A DNA stretch of 64,000 nucleotides from Lytechinus variegatus (lineage: Eukaryota > Echinodermata > Echinoidea > Temnopleuroida > Toxopneustidae). The position numbers and the translations under genes are program-made. The notes beneath the pieces were generated by a model that worked only from the letters and a program-made list of their open reading frames with translations, did not search any database and had not been told where the DNA came from. How positions within the stretch are numbered: position 1 is the first letter of the stretch; every line of letters begins with the position of its first letter. The stretch spans positions 52,448,779 to 52,512,778 of the forward strand of contig NC_054740.1 of assembly GCF_018143015.1 (NCBI RefSeq). Reading direction: 5' to 3'. Of this stretch, positions 11,011-23,006 are shown in pieces.

Positions 11011-11336
11011 CAGTTTTGCTGTGTGACATCATGGATTCCATAACATTTGCTCCCGCGACAATTATTCAGAAGGAAAATCTGCACGTTAAGCCAAACATAA
11101 AACCTAACCTAAAAACCGAATAAACCCTAATCCTTATCTTTACATTATTCTGTACCAAACACTCTATTACAACCCTGACTCTACCCTATATGCCAGGGGT
11201 TCTCAAACTTTTTCTTTGAAGGGCCAGATTAGACTCCAAGTAAACCTGAAAGGGCCAGGATGAAGTGGATACTTAGAAAAAATAATGTGCGCGAAGTGCA
11301 AAGACCATTGTGGTCGGGGTCCTAGATGCTCTCTTG

Positions 11337-11815
11337 CAGAGGCGTCGATTATGGGGGGCAGGGGGGGCGATCGCCCCACCAATGAAATTATTGGGGGGGC
11401 AAACATATCGTTTTGCCCCCCCAATAATTCCGCATGTGCTAAAAATAAAATAAGATTGTAATGTTACACAGAAATCAGCAAGCGAGATTGAGATACACAA
11501 CTCGTTCTTCGTCTAAAATCGTGCTCAAAATGTCCGACTTTTCAGATTGGAATATCAAAAAATTTCAGCTCGCGCTTCGCGCTCGCATCATTTCTGGAAC
11601 AAAACCCCATACTTTCCATGATTAAATAGGTGAATATGGTCCCGTTTTCAGTTCTAAACCGCAAAAGAACTCCCACTTCGATTTGCAATAATCTTTTGTT
11701 GGATATATATATCTTGTTCTTTTTTATAAAAACATCCATTAAACTCAATTTTTTTTTCAGATCGAAATATCAAAATTTTCAGCTCGCGCTTCGCGCTCGC
11801 ATTAATCTGCTGGTG

Positions 11816-11882
<67 letters not shown>

Positions 11883-11886
11883 TATA

Positions 11887-11932
<46 letters not shown>

Positions 11933-12093
11933 TATATAGGCATAATGTACGTGTGTGTGTGTGTGAGGGTGTGTGAGGGTGTGTGTGTGTGTGTGTGTGT
12001 GAGTTTGTTTGTTTTGTGTGATCGAGCGCCTTTGGAAAATTGATTCATGATTTTGCCCCCCCCCCCAATCTGAAAAATAGATCAACGCCCCTG
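11337..12093. mobile_element. Second hAT-type element nested inside the first
   Basis: Termini CAGAGGCGTCGAT / ATCAACGCCCCTG are flanked by a perfect 8-bp target duplication, ctctcttg (11329-11336 and 12094-12101). The 757-bp body contains G/C runs near each end and a CG-rich word, AGCTCGCGCTTCGCGCTCGC, twice (11568 and 11781, 213 bp apart). A TA/TG microsatellite follows. A reverse-orientation copy lies at 25319-25981. No transposase frame seen. It inserted after the outer element, so it is the younger of the two. Confidence 0.9.
11817..12005. repeat. (TA)n (TG)n microsatellite inside the hAT element
   Basis: About 60 bp of nearly pure TA, then alternating TG and TA blocks, then GTGTGAGG units. 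A related TA/CA array occupies the equivalent place in the copy at 25319. Confidence 0.95.
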
Positions 12094-12474
12094 CTCTCTT
12101 GTGCAATCTTGCCTTTATTTTGGGAGCATTTAATCCAACAAATTTATAACAGTTTCAAATGTTTTGACTTTCATTACTTTTATTACGGTTAGGTCTATCA
12201 TGGATACACAATGTGATCATATTGAGCTATGCTTCATATTGTGACTTAGTTAATGATTAAAAAAAGCAGTCACGCGGGCCGGATCGAGAAGTTCCAAGGG
12301 CCGGATCCGGCCCGCGGGCCGTAGTTTGAGAACCCCTGCTATATGCCCTCTGAGATATTAAGACCCGAGCACATGTTGCAGGGGCAAATGTGTCACCGAT
12401 ATTATGTCATTTATTGGCTTCTAGAACAAAATAATAATCAAGCATTTATAAAGAGGCCCTCGGTATGGACAGTA

Positions 12475-12717
12475 CACTGCAAAAAAAAAACTCCGGTGTT
12501 GATTCAACACCAGCCCCGAAATCTATTATTATGTCCCACCAGAGAAGTATTGAAACAACATCAGATTGGAATCAAACCGATGCTGTTTTAATACTAATTG
12601 GGGTTATAAACACTTATTTGGTGTTAGACTAAAACCAAGCTGGTGTTGTACAACACTTCTCTGGTGTGGATATGGATTCCGGGCTGGTGGTAAATCAACA
12701 CCGGAGTTTTTGCACTG
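12475..12717. mobile_element. TA-flanked MITE with GGTGTT/AACACC words
   Basis: The left arm is CACTGC, an A9 run, then CTCCGGTGTTGATT. The reverse complement of the right arm is CAGTGC, an A5 run, then CTCCGGTGTTGATT. TA dinucleotides flank both ends (12473-12474 and 12718-12719). The 243-bp interior repeats GGTGTT/AACACC-like words in both orientations. No protein. The TA target fits a Tc1/mariner-like mobiliser. Confidence 0.8.
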
Positions 12718-13029
12718 TATCCCGGGCAGTGTATATGAGCTACTATAACCTGAACAACCTCATCATAAGGATATATGACTCAGATCTACCAGAAGGAGTT
12801 GAACATCAGTCGATGACATTCAAAATGAAGCAGTAGATAAAGTATTATGACTTCATTCAACAACTTGTATCATTAATCCGACTCTAGTATTAAGAGGTAA
12901 TAACAATCTTTATTTGATAAACCGTATCGCAGCTCCTCGTCAGAAAGACACCCCCATCTCCCCTCACAGCGATCCCTTGAAACATCTTTTGCAAAATAAA
13001 CCAAGGCAAAGCCGTTCAATTAGCATCCA

Positions 13030-13310
13030 TTAGTCGCACTTCGAGTATGGTGGGGGCTTATTATCGAAGATCATCGAATTAAAGGCGGGAATTAATTGCC
13101 ATCGGCGTCTGTTTTTTCTCCACCGGGGGCCAAGTTCAGGTCGGGGAAATCGAGTTATAGCGTCAGAAAAGCAGACAGTGTGATGCGATCGCGATGCAGC
13201 ATATGCTGTACAGGAAAGTCAATGTGTGGGACTCTTGAAATAAATATTCAGGGGCGGGGAATACGTCGTTTTCTCCCTCCATTTATAACGCCTGTCGTAC
13301 TTGGATAACG
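13030..13310. other. Non-repeat GC-balanced segment, function unknown
   Basis: Locally richer in GC than its surroundings, with short palindromic words (gcagcatatgctgt, gcgatcgcgatgc) and aattaattgccatc. No recognisable protein in any frame and no repeat termini. It has the look of a regulatory or conserved noncoding segment, but that cannot be judged without comparison. Confidence 0.25.
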
Positions 13311-13715
13311 TTCTAATGCGACATTATTGCATTGCATGCAATATTTGCATGTTTTAATCAAGATTGAGTATTATATTTTTTATATTTATACCAAAGCAAT
13401 TAAAAAGTAACGATGTTTTGTGGAAAAATACATTTCGCAACCAGAGAAACCTCTTTCCAATGAAGGTCTCTTTTTTTTAAACCATTGATAATACTTCGCC
13501 AAAATTTTTGTAGCAGTACAATGGACTTCAAAATCATGATTTAAAAAATTGCACTTAAAGCTGCATACGCTAAGCCTTAACTCCCTGGAAAGTTATGTGG
13601 TTGTCAGACTAGTAAGACGCAGTACCCGTATGCGAATGTCACATACCCATAACTTTAACCCCGTTTGTGGAATAGCCGGTGAGTGGGATTCATGATGCTT
13701 GGGATCGTAAGTTAT

Positions 13716-13860
13716 TCATAGATGTGGCCCTGCGAAGCGGGGGTACTGGTGTGCTTTTTTTGTCGTGATTGTCTTCTTTTTTGTTTGTGTAGCATGCTTG
13801 TCGAATTTCTAAACAAACAAACAAACACCACCCCCCCCCCCCCTCTTAGAATATCGTTCC
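13716..13860. repeat. GGCCCTG(G/C)GAAGCGGGGGT repeat, partial
   Basis: Begins tggccctgcgaagcggggg and later has gcatgcttgtcgaatttct and a C13 run. The longer relative at 15033-15320 shares the opening and the gcttgtcaaattt word in the same order. Confidence 0.55.
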
Positions 13861-14539
13861 AAGGCCCTCGGTTATCTCAAAAAAATTCCTCTTAGAATAC
13901 AGCCCTTATTGTCAGAAGCAACGCCCAAGTTTTGTACAAGATTCGTTGATATTTTTGACCCCTCGTATAAATTCACATAATAAGTGGTGTTTGCAGGGAT
14001 TTAGCGGGAAGAATTATATTTGAATACCATAAATAATAATAACATTCAAAGCTAACACTGGCATTCAAAGTCTATTTTCTAAAACACCTATAATCAGAGC
14101 GTTGTTTGAGAAGAAAATGCGATGGGGTTATTATAAATAATTCTCGTCACCATCTATCTGGCCATCTGCAGACATGGTATAGTATAAAAGAAGGTATTAT
14201 TCTGACGTCACTTCGCCCCAGTACCTTAGGTTATGTTTTCATGTTGTGATAGTCGGGGTAAAGCCTATACAAAAATGGCCGTCCTATGTTATCATGTTGA
14301 CTTGAAAGTTCTTTCATGCATGATAATGTTTGACTTGCTCCTCACTCCTCTAGACAATCAACGTGTCACGCATATATGTTTATGTACTGGCATGACTGGT
14401 GTGAGGAAAGATGCCATGCAGTCGACAAACTACAAGGCTTTGATTACTTAATATTCTTAATCAGTTTTATTAATGAGCTCGACATACTGTGGTTATAACA
14501 AAGATAAAAGGTAGAAAACGCAAGTGATAGGTCTACCCC

Positions 14540-14760
14540 CTCCCTAACCCCTAGAAATTCTATCCGCAGTCAACCCACCTCGATCCATCGCGAATTTCTG
14601 GCCATCCATTACGCCATTAAACCAGCAGGCCCAGGGTACGTCGTCTGGGTCATTGGTTGAATTGGCGTATCTTACGTGGTTGCGATCGAGAAGAGTGGAG
14701 AGGGGGCGGTCGTCAGCAAGAGAAAAAATAAAACATACTTTCATAGGGTTTTTTTTTAGT
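14540..14760. other. GC-balanced segment with open frames, not assigned
   Basis: Several frames on both strands are open here. The plus strand has a plausible acceptor (pyrimidine-rich run ending ccgcag at about 14569). No frame gives a protein I recognise, so no exon is called. Confidence 0.2.
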
Positions 14761-15032
14761 TTGTTGGGTGGACACACGATATACATGCTGTAACTATTCA
14801 TGATCACAGATACCGAATTCTTTTTTTAATTCACTCAGATTTGTTTTAAGAGGCATTATTTTGTACTCGTATTGTGAGTAGTTCCCGTGTCCCCTGCTAT
14901 AAATTATTAAACTTGGTTCATTTTCATTTCATTCCAAGTGAGGTTACCAGTCTACGATGGATTCTGTCAAATGTATCTCCAAAGATATTGCATAGGGGGA
15001 ATATTCCCCCTCCCCGTTTCCCTTAATTGAAC

Positions 15033-15320
15033 TCATGGCCCTGGGAAGCGGGGGTGCTAAAGCACCTCCAAGATTTTCCCAGGGAGTGCTGCGTGTATCA
15101 TTTTTCCATAGGCAGCACCCCCTGGAATTCTGGTAGGTGTATCACATTGTAAATGTATGAAAATGACCAACATTTTCTGTTGCTTTTTTTCCTTTTACCT
15201 TTTGCTTGCTTGTCAAATTTCTTTGGCCCAAAACGACTTTCATTTTGGAGTGACCCCCCCCCCCTTTTTTTTGCTTGTCAAATTTACTTCAGCACCCCTA
15301 GCCGAAAAATTGTTCCCATG
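15033..15320. repeat. GGCCCTGGGAAGCGGGGGTGC repeat
   Basis: Opens ggccctgggaagcgggggtg. It carries aagcacctccaag, gggagtgctgcgtgtatc, ggcagcaccccctgg and two gcttgtcaaattt segments (about 15209 and 15272), and ends near tgttcccatgcaggaccctg. Related to 13716. The internal direct repeat and the ...GGGACC-like end suggest a decayed DNA element, class not determined. Confidence 0.55.
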
Positions 15321-16982
15321 CAGGACCCTGACTGAGCTACGCCAATTATGTCACCATTTAACATTATCGTGGTTATGTTGACTGATATAACTAATGATCT
15401 GTGGGGCTCCCAAACTCATAATGCGTTCCAAAGACCTCGCACGATGTTGACATTCATAGATATGAAAATGGCAAGCATGGTAAGTTCTCTTTCAAAATGA
15501 TTTTTCCCAGTGCACATCGTAAGGGGTCAACATCCCACTGTCCCCTTAAACTGCCTCAAATGTTGACATGTATAAAACTCTGTTGATCAATGTATCAACT
15601 AATGATCTCTGGGACATATAACCTTCCCAGGAACCTACATGCATGTCTTGACAATGATTCATAAAGACGATTTGATTGTTTCTTAAGTGCCCTTAAAATT
15701 AGATAATTATTATGATTGCTCTGTTAATGTTATTAGGCAAATATTAAGAACATTTCACGAAAACAATAAAAAGATCATTTGAAATAAATAGTTATGAAAA
15801 TGTGTAAAAAAAAATGTGCGGATCTATTGCCAAATTCGAAAACCAACGGTGACATTGTCAAATTGTCGAAAATATTGTTGCAATGTTCATCTTTTTTTCT
15901 GCACGATGTTTTACAGCCAAAAAAATATGAAGCTGCCTTGTCAAAGAAGTTAATATACATGCCAACATTCTAAAAACAATTGTTATTGATTGGCAATAAA
16001 CAATGTAAATGCATACTAAGATTACCATGAATCTAGGTGCCTAATAATCATGCACTGATTGGCGTATGAAGAATCGCTTTTCACGCTCACAAAATTGTGC
16101 TAAATCATTGAACCGTATCATTCATTTCATTATTGTCATATTCGTATTCCATTACTAACATGGCAATATCTTGGATTTTTAACATCAGGTCAAGTATTTG
16201 ATAGAATCCATTTTTACTATGATTTTTAGCTCGCTCGTTTTGCTCGCGCGCACTTTTTCTGAAAAGTTGCCCATATCGAATACCAAGCTCCTTAAAGTGT
16301 TATCCTGTGCTGACAATAATTACTTTTCATTTTAATCATGGGAGCTTGAGTTGGAACCCCACTCCATACTTGATTGTTATTTTCAAAGCATTCTCTTGAC
16401 CGGCTGTTAAAAGTCAATCCCACATAATTATCTGACCAGGAATGAAAGTTAGAAGCTGGAAAGTGACGTGAAATACTGTACCACGCATAGTGAACGCGGC
16501 CATCTTGGTTTTGCACTTTTGTTTCAACGCAGCGTAAAGAGATCGGGGGCGTTGATTGGTGGGTGTGAAAGTAAACGGTATAAATGAGATTAAAATGCTT
16601 CGATTACATCGGGCACGCGAGTGTAGTAACGCGTGGTGAAGACATAGTCAGATGTTTATCCGTTTATGCGAACACTAGCAATGTCCTTCGTCAAATCATT
16701 ATTTTGTTGTGGTTATCGTCACTCCCTCAATTTCAAATAGTTCTTAGTGGCACTTTAATATCTTCATTTCTTCTTCTTCAATTTTCTATTTTTAACACTC
16801 CTCTTCTATTCCCAATATATTTTTATGAATAAGTTTCACACCTTCCTTCTTCAATAAATTCAGCCACTTTTCTCTAAAATCAATTGATAATCATAGGTCT
16901 GTTATAAGGCCCATGTATCTGGAAAAAAATATTCATATTCAGTGTTTGAAGCTTAATATCTATTGCAAATCTTGATATATGT

Positions 16983-17092
16983 TATGAGTTGTGATAACTT
17001 GTGGTTAACGGCATTTTGGTTATTTACATATTCCTTAAACTTTAAGGAATGTGTAAATACCCCTAAATGCCGTTCGATCACAAATTATCGCC
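16983..17092. repeat. Imperfect inverted repeat, about 50 bp per arm
   Basis: The left arm (gttgtgataacttgtgg ... aacggcatttt ... atttacatattccttaa) pairs with the right arm read backwards (gataatttgtgatcg ... aacggcattta ... atttacacattccttaa). The arms meet at an aaactttaagg centre. It is a foldback or MITE-like unit of about 110 bp with roughly 80% arm similarity and no coding capacity. Confidence 0.75.
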
Positions 17093-17099
17093 TGTGCGT

Positions 17100-20030
17100 T
17101 AGACTACTATTATGAGAGCGCTGAAAATATGTAGCCCCGTGGGCACCAAACGAGACGCGTTGATACCATTCAGCCTCGCCGGTGCTCCGGGGCAGAAAAG
17201 TGTGCCATACCAATCTGTCGGTATTCGATCGCCAGCGGCCCAAAGATGTTGCAAAATGATGATACAAGTATCTTCTCTTCTTTCTGTTGATGTTTTGAGA
17301 GGGTGTGGGGAGTAAAACGAAGGATGAGAAGATAACAAAAAGAAAATGTGGGAATTCCGCTGCCTCGGGTACTTAGTGCTACATGATGCGCGGCGATGAA
17401 CAAAAAAATGTGTAACTGAAGTGTTGTAACATTAATACCATTGACACTGTCACTGCACGACAGCATCATTCCACGCTACATAATTGTTAGTGTTGTAAAA
17501 TTACGTAGTGAAACTGAAATATATTTCAAGAAATTTATTTGAAGCCACTCGTGTTTGAAGCCATAACTCAAGTGAAATAAAAAAAATTAAGCCCAATTCA
17601 TTGGATGAAGTCAACTAGCATGTATATTTTTAAAGCCATTGATTCGATTTAAAAAGGTATAATCGATTAATTAATAATGCCTTTATAGGGTATACATGCA
17701 ATTACTTCAAAACGGTTATGATTCCACCATGCTAGTGATCTTGAAACCTTTTTTTTACTGACGTCACATTAGAGAGTGGAACTGTATAGGAGTGAAAAGT
17801 CACGCAAGTTCTGAACACACTGAATTCAAAAGGAAATTACCCCTGACATTATTCACAATAACAAAAATATATGAAAACTCACTGAAATCTTATTTGAAAT
17901 ATGAATATCTTCCGGAGATATTGATATTGCAACATACTTGTTAACACGTAAATTAAAGAAGAAGAAGAAATCATTCTACCTCCTTAATCTTTCTTGCAAT
18001 GTTTATTTTCAGTCTTCCTTCATTTCTCCCCATCCCATTTACTCTTACGTTGCCGATTCTAGACATTAATGTGACGAAGTGAATGGTGGGCAATGCTATC
18101 ATGGTCAGAGCCACTATGAATTATCTGTTCACTTAAAGTTTACTCAAATCAAAGTTGACTAATCCACCAGTGTTATTATTCGCAGTCCTCACTGATGTGT
18201 TTTTATTTAAGATAGTAATAATTCAATTCCCCCGATTTTCCAGATCCCAGTATACCATCTTCCTTTAATGAAACACACGCTCCTCCTTAAGACGTCACAA
18301 TGTAATTGGAGGCTAATAGATGTCACATGACCTGCTATTCATCGATCAAAATTATGAGCAAACAAACGACCAGTTACGACAGAGATGCCTGGATAGGTCA
18401 CGTGTGTTTTTGACGTCATAAAGAGCTGAGGATCAAGATCACATTAATGGACTTGGTGTAGTTCTTGGCGGAGACATCCAGTGCATCACAATCATGTACA
18501 AGTTATCATTGTTGCTGAGAGCAGAAACAACGCATAGAATGAAATGATTTGACTAAAAGAAGAAGATATATATGTATTAATATTTTTTTTACAATAATCA
18601 TTGATGTCCCCTCATTATTGGAAATCAATATCGTTTAATATGATTTTCATTGAGAATACCATAGGAACCTGATATTTCATCAATGCAAAGTGATTCCTGA
18701 ACCACTGTTTATAATCATGAATTCTTAGCAGTTTTTGACAAGCCATTCAAACAAAAATTATGTTGCATCTTGACCTTAAAAAAATTAATTGTTTTTTAAT
18801 ATTTCATGGAATATAATTGTGATGTCATTTTTTTTTACTTTCAAAGAATTATAAGATCTATTAAACCCGACGAGGGAGTAATGTTACACAAGCTTATCTC
18901 CTTCTTGCTTCATCTTTTCTCATATTCTTCGTAAGCATATTCCTAGTCACTTCATGTACTTAAATTACAACCATTACTAGGTATTTTGTCATTATTTGAT
19001 GAAGCTATATCATTTGTGTTGGTATACTAATGTAAATATTGTCATGAGAAATAAAAAAAAAATAAAACTGAAAAAAACCTAAACTTGTGTGTATACATCA
19101 TTTCTTCTTGTTAAAAAAATATATACATCTCGTCTTTAATGATTTGCTATCAATTTCCCATTTCCCCATGTTGCGCATGGCTCGGGTCAACCCATGTCCT
19201 ACTTCGGCCTCATCCATCCTCTCTTGGCTAGATTAGAAATGCCATTCGACTGCGATGAGAGCCAAAAGGGCGCTTGTTTAGCAGGCAGGAGATACGACCT
19301 TCTGTTTTTCGGCAAATCAAGACGGAATAATCAAGGGATCGCGTTACATTCGCAGATATCATTTCCGCGTATACTTGGCCTTTGGAATCGGGCGACGGTC
19401 CGTTGATCGAGTGACAGCAACTTACCTACGCACGTGGATGATGAGCATGATCATTATGCAAAGCTTTTTTTGTCAATATATTAATGAAAAAAAATATAAA
19501 TTGGTCTCGATGACAGATATTAACATCTCATCGAAATATACAAATACTTTTAGAAAAAAAGTTAGATTTGTACTTACACTTTGATACCAGGTTTGAAAGT
19601 CCATAAAACTTCCCTTTCATTCAGATTTTAACTTGCAGGCGTATCCCACTACAATCCTTTGCTTCTAGTGTCTTACGCATTCTTCTATAAACATATCCTG
19701 TACAAGATTTGTATTCTTTATGACAAACTGATTTTGTATGAATTTATGCTTACAAAAAGTAGTTTGTGAAATGGAAGAAAATTAAATGTTCGTATAAAAT
19801 GGTGACATAAAAGATGGAGTTACAGTCTGATGTTTTAATTCACTGAAATTTAATTGGTTGAGACTGAGGACAAAATGTGTAAGTGACGAATTAGAATTCT
19901 GTCATTTATAATTGATATCGAGGTTACTGCTTTAGTTTATTTGTTTAATCATGCTAGGCTTGAATATTTCAGAAGTATTAATAAGTGTTTGTAGATTATG
20001 AAAATATATGTATGCGATTTATGAACAAAT
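17100..20030. other. Long stretch without gene
   Basis: AT-rich, with a few balanced segments (17110-17300, 19170-19440). I found no exon with recognisable product, no tRNA and no repeat with clear termini. Two dense A/T runs lie at about 18580 and 19050. Confidence 0.45.
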
Positions 20031-20032
20031 AC

Positions 20033-20219
20033 CAGGAGGCCATTTCGTACAGCTGTTCGTAAGTTAAGAGATACTTTGAGAACGAATGTTGGTTATTTCT
20101 TACGCGCTGAATCATCGCCAATGAACATTTTGGTGTACATCATTTAACACTAGAAAGGATCACCAGTCATTCTTAAAGTCGCTCTTAACTTATGAACTGC
20201 TTTATGAAACGGCCCCCAG
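20033..20219. mobile_element. Short MITE, GTTCGTAAGTTAAGAG arms, copy 1
   Basis: The left arm has CAGGAGGCCATTTCGTACAG then CTGTTCGTAAGTTAAGAG. The right arm read backwards has CTGGGGGCCGTTTCATAAAG then CAGTTCATAAGTTAAGAG. The interior shares acgcgctgaatcatcgccaa and agaaaggatcaccagtc with the copy at 52894. Length 187 bp, no protein, no clear target duplication. Confidence 0.8.
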
Positions 20220-20560
20220 CATAAGAAGGGGGCAGTAAGCATTATGTTCCATGACATTTGCTCCGGCGACAATTGCTCCGATGGAAATCTGCATGATAAG
20301 CCAAAATAAAATCTAACCTCTAAAACTAAATAACCGATGTAATCCTTATCTTTACATTAATCTCACCCCAAAATTCTACTACATTCTTAACTTCAACCCT
20401 AAGTCCTCTGAGATATTAAAACAAAAACAAATTAATGTCGCAGGAGAATCCCCTATGTTTTTTTCATGTGTTAAAAAAAGAGGGAAATGGAGGGAGAAAA
20501 TAGACAAATTAAAGGGAAGAAAGAATAAGAAGAGTATAACGTGTTATTGGGTTAATCTAT

Positions 20561-21396
20561 AGTAGGGGAGGGCGGGGTAAGTTGAGCATAGGGGCAAGTT
20601 GAGCCACCACCCCTAGGCCAATAATGAATGAGTCAGACATTGTGGTGGTGTCATGTATTGATGACCCATTACGTAACCCTTAACCCTAACACATTGTTTT
20701 CAACTTTGAAACAAAAATGTTTTTTAGAGGGAAAAATAAAAAATTTCAGCCAAAAAGTAAAAAAAAGAGTGTGACATAGATAAGTGCTTTTTACCCGCAC
20801 ACGTCTTTTAATATAATAAAGAAATAAGAACAATTTGTTAGTCCAGGTATGGATCTTCATTCTTGTCATAGTCTTTTACAATTTATGATGGATGCATGAC
20901 AAATGTATGGATGTGAAAATATCCATAAAGTTCGGACTGGAGTAATTTGAGCCATAGTAATTCTTATGGTAATGTATAAGAACAAAAATTAAAAGCCATT
21001 GATATGCAGGCAGAAACTAGCAAATTCACATGATAGCTCTTTTACTTATAGAGTATGTTAGTACTGATAGAGATTTAGCAAGTGAAAAGACTTAAATTAA
21101 AAAAAAGAGATGCTGGTTCTTCTCGCATACATTTTGCACATAGTTTTTGTGGCTCAACTTACCCCAGGAGGTGGCACAATTTACCCCACAGATGGGGCAA
21201 ATTGAGCCATTTTGACATCTTTTTGTTCAAAGGTCACAATGACTTTCAGTGTGGGGGTAGAAAGTTATATATAGGTGAAAACTATTTCCCAAGGATCATA
21301 TCTAAAGGCTAGGTACTTATTTCTACAATATTATTAATCATATCAATTGTAACATGCAAAATGCAAAAAGTGTCACAACTACCCCGCATTCTCCTA
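20561..21396. mobile_element. Non-autonomous element with GGGGTAAGTTGAGC ends
   Basis: The left end reads TAGGGGAGGGCGGGGTAAGT and the right end read backwards TAGGAGAATGCGGGGTAGTT. The word GGGGCAAGTTGAGCC and its complement GGCTCAACTTACCCC recur inside (20600, 21152, 21195). No transposase frame was seen in the 836 bp. GGGGTAAGTTGAGCC-type repeats are widespread in animal genomes. I do not assign a superfamily because no target duplication is clear. Confidence 0.65.
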
Positions 21397-21498
21397 TATA
21401 TCTTATCCGATTTGGGAAAAATACGTAACCTTTACCCCCCCCCTTACCTCCTACATACATACCACCATACTACAGACACAAATGCGCACACCCAGCCT

Positions 21499-21760
21499 GG
21501 TAAATTGCCAATTCGTTTACTGCCAACTCGTCTACTCACCAAATGATTTACTTTCATTTAGTCTAATGCCATTTCGTCCATCAACGATTCGTCTAACAAC
21601 CACTTGGTCTGTCCAATTATCACTTCGTCCAATCGGACCAAATGGTTTATGGCCATAATGGCTATTGGACCAACTGGTTATTAGACGGAACGGCATTAGA
21701 CTAAATGAGAGAATACCATGTGGCAATTGGACGAATTGGCTTTAGAAGAATTGGAAATAA
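21499..21760. repeat. Array of TTCGTCCAAT-type words
   Basis: A word of about 12 bases, roughly ccaattCGTCcaa, recurs with variation on both strands through the segment (gccaattcgttt, caactcgtctac, gccatttcgtcc, cacttcgtccaat, ggaccaaatgg, ttggaccaactgg, aattggacgaattgg). The second half is mostly the reverse complement of the first, with a centre near 21650. A foldback of iterated words with no coding capacity; a C12 run follows. Confidence 0.7.
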
Positions 21761-22444
21761 CCCCCCCCCCCCCTCCATCCTTACATCGTCTTTCAGGCAA
21801 ATAATGCCTCCACACAATGGCTCTTCAATTAACATTCTACAGTGGTAATCAGCGTTGGTTTAATTGGCCGTTTGCATTGGTCGATTCATCTTGATTTCCA
21901 TTTAGCACCCGCCGACATCATACGACCCTATTCACTTCTCATTCATTATTGCAAATGAGGGAAGTTTTTGTTTATGTCACGTTGAGAGATGGCAGTTTCT
22001 TTTCGACGTTTCTGAAATTTCTTCGTGATAACGACTTACAATGATATAAACAAGTATACGTGTGAGCAATTCTGAGCAATGAAATTATCCACTTTGCTCC
22101 CTGTGTTCGATTTCGGTTAGTGTTCTTTGTTCGTTTATGCCGTTCTTTCTCTCATCTTCAATAAAGAACTATTTAGTTTTTTACTCTCTTTATCATCGTT
22201 CTCGTGGAACTCTCCCTTTCAATTCAAAGTTGAAACTATTATTCAATAAATACTTCCTCATTTGATTCTACTTTGCTCTGCACTGGGTCCTTAAAAGTGT
22301 TACCCGAAACTTTTCTGTGTAATTCTTTTACGTCTTTTTTTTTCAAATGAAGGTTGATATAGAAAAAAGTAAAGAAATAGAAAACTAAACAAATAATAAT
22401 AACAAAATCAAGCAGTACTTAAAACATCTAGGTAAACATGATGT

Positions 22445-22835
22445 TGTGTCACTTTGTCACCGTCGTCATCATCATCACTACTGCCATCATAATCATCATC
22501 GTAGCAATAATTATCATTATAATCATAAATCATCACCAGAATGATTATCAAAAGCATCATTACCATGGAAATCATTATAGTATCGTAAGCATCATCATTA
22601 GCATTGGCATCGTCATTATATTCATGATAATCACCATCATCATCACCATCGTCGTCATCATCATTATTACTAAAACCACCATCGTCATCATCATCATCCC
22701 CATCATTAGCAGCATCATCACCGCCACCACCATCATCATTATCATCACCACCACCACCACCACCACCATCATCATCATCGCCAACACTCTCATCTTCATG
22801 TTCACCACCATCATCATTATCATTAAGCCATTCAC
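22445..22835. repeat. (ATC)n microsatellite
   Basis: Imperfect ATC/ACC triplets over about 390 bp. Frames through it are Ile- or Met/Val-rich and are artefacts. Confidence 0.95.
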
Positions 22836-23006
22836 CAAGATTAATGTCACTGGCGTTACACTATGTTCTTCAGATTTAGCATAAAAATGAAAGAAAAAAA
22901 ACCCGATGATTGAATAGAGAGAGTTCTGCCACCGTAATATGCGTTTACGGGGTTATCTCGGGCTGATGTGAACTTATTCCAATAACGCACTTCGCTCGAC
23001 AGCATC

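Larger units (their letters stand above)
11194..12338. mobile_element. hAT-type non-autonomous element (host of a nested insertion)
   Basis: Terminal inverted repeats CAGGGGTTCTCAAACT / AGTTTGAGAACCCCTG are flanked by a perfect 8-bp target duplication, ctatatgc (11186-11193 and 12339-12346), the hallmark of hAT transposition. Near the right end it holds GC-rich GGGCCGGATCCGGCCCG. Without the nested element (11337-12093) and its duplicated target, the unit is about 380 bp and has no transposase, so it would need an hAT enzyme in trans. Confidence 0.9.

Noticed and set aside
11630-12106. Frames of 89-150 residues over the TA/TG array
   Set aside because: Dinucleotide repeat inside an hAT element; the Ile-Tyr and Thr-His strings are artefacts.
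14544-14807. 87-residue minus-strand frame as an exon
   Set aside because: No protein family recognised and other frames are equally open; kept only as a low-interest finding.
22438-22884. 148-residue Ile-rich frame
   Set aside because: Translation of (ATC)n; no signal peptide or membrane pattern beyond the repeat.
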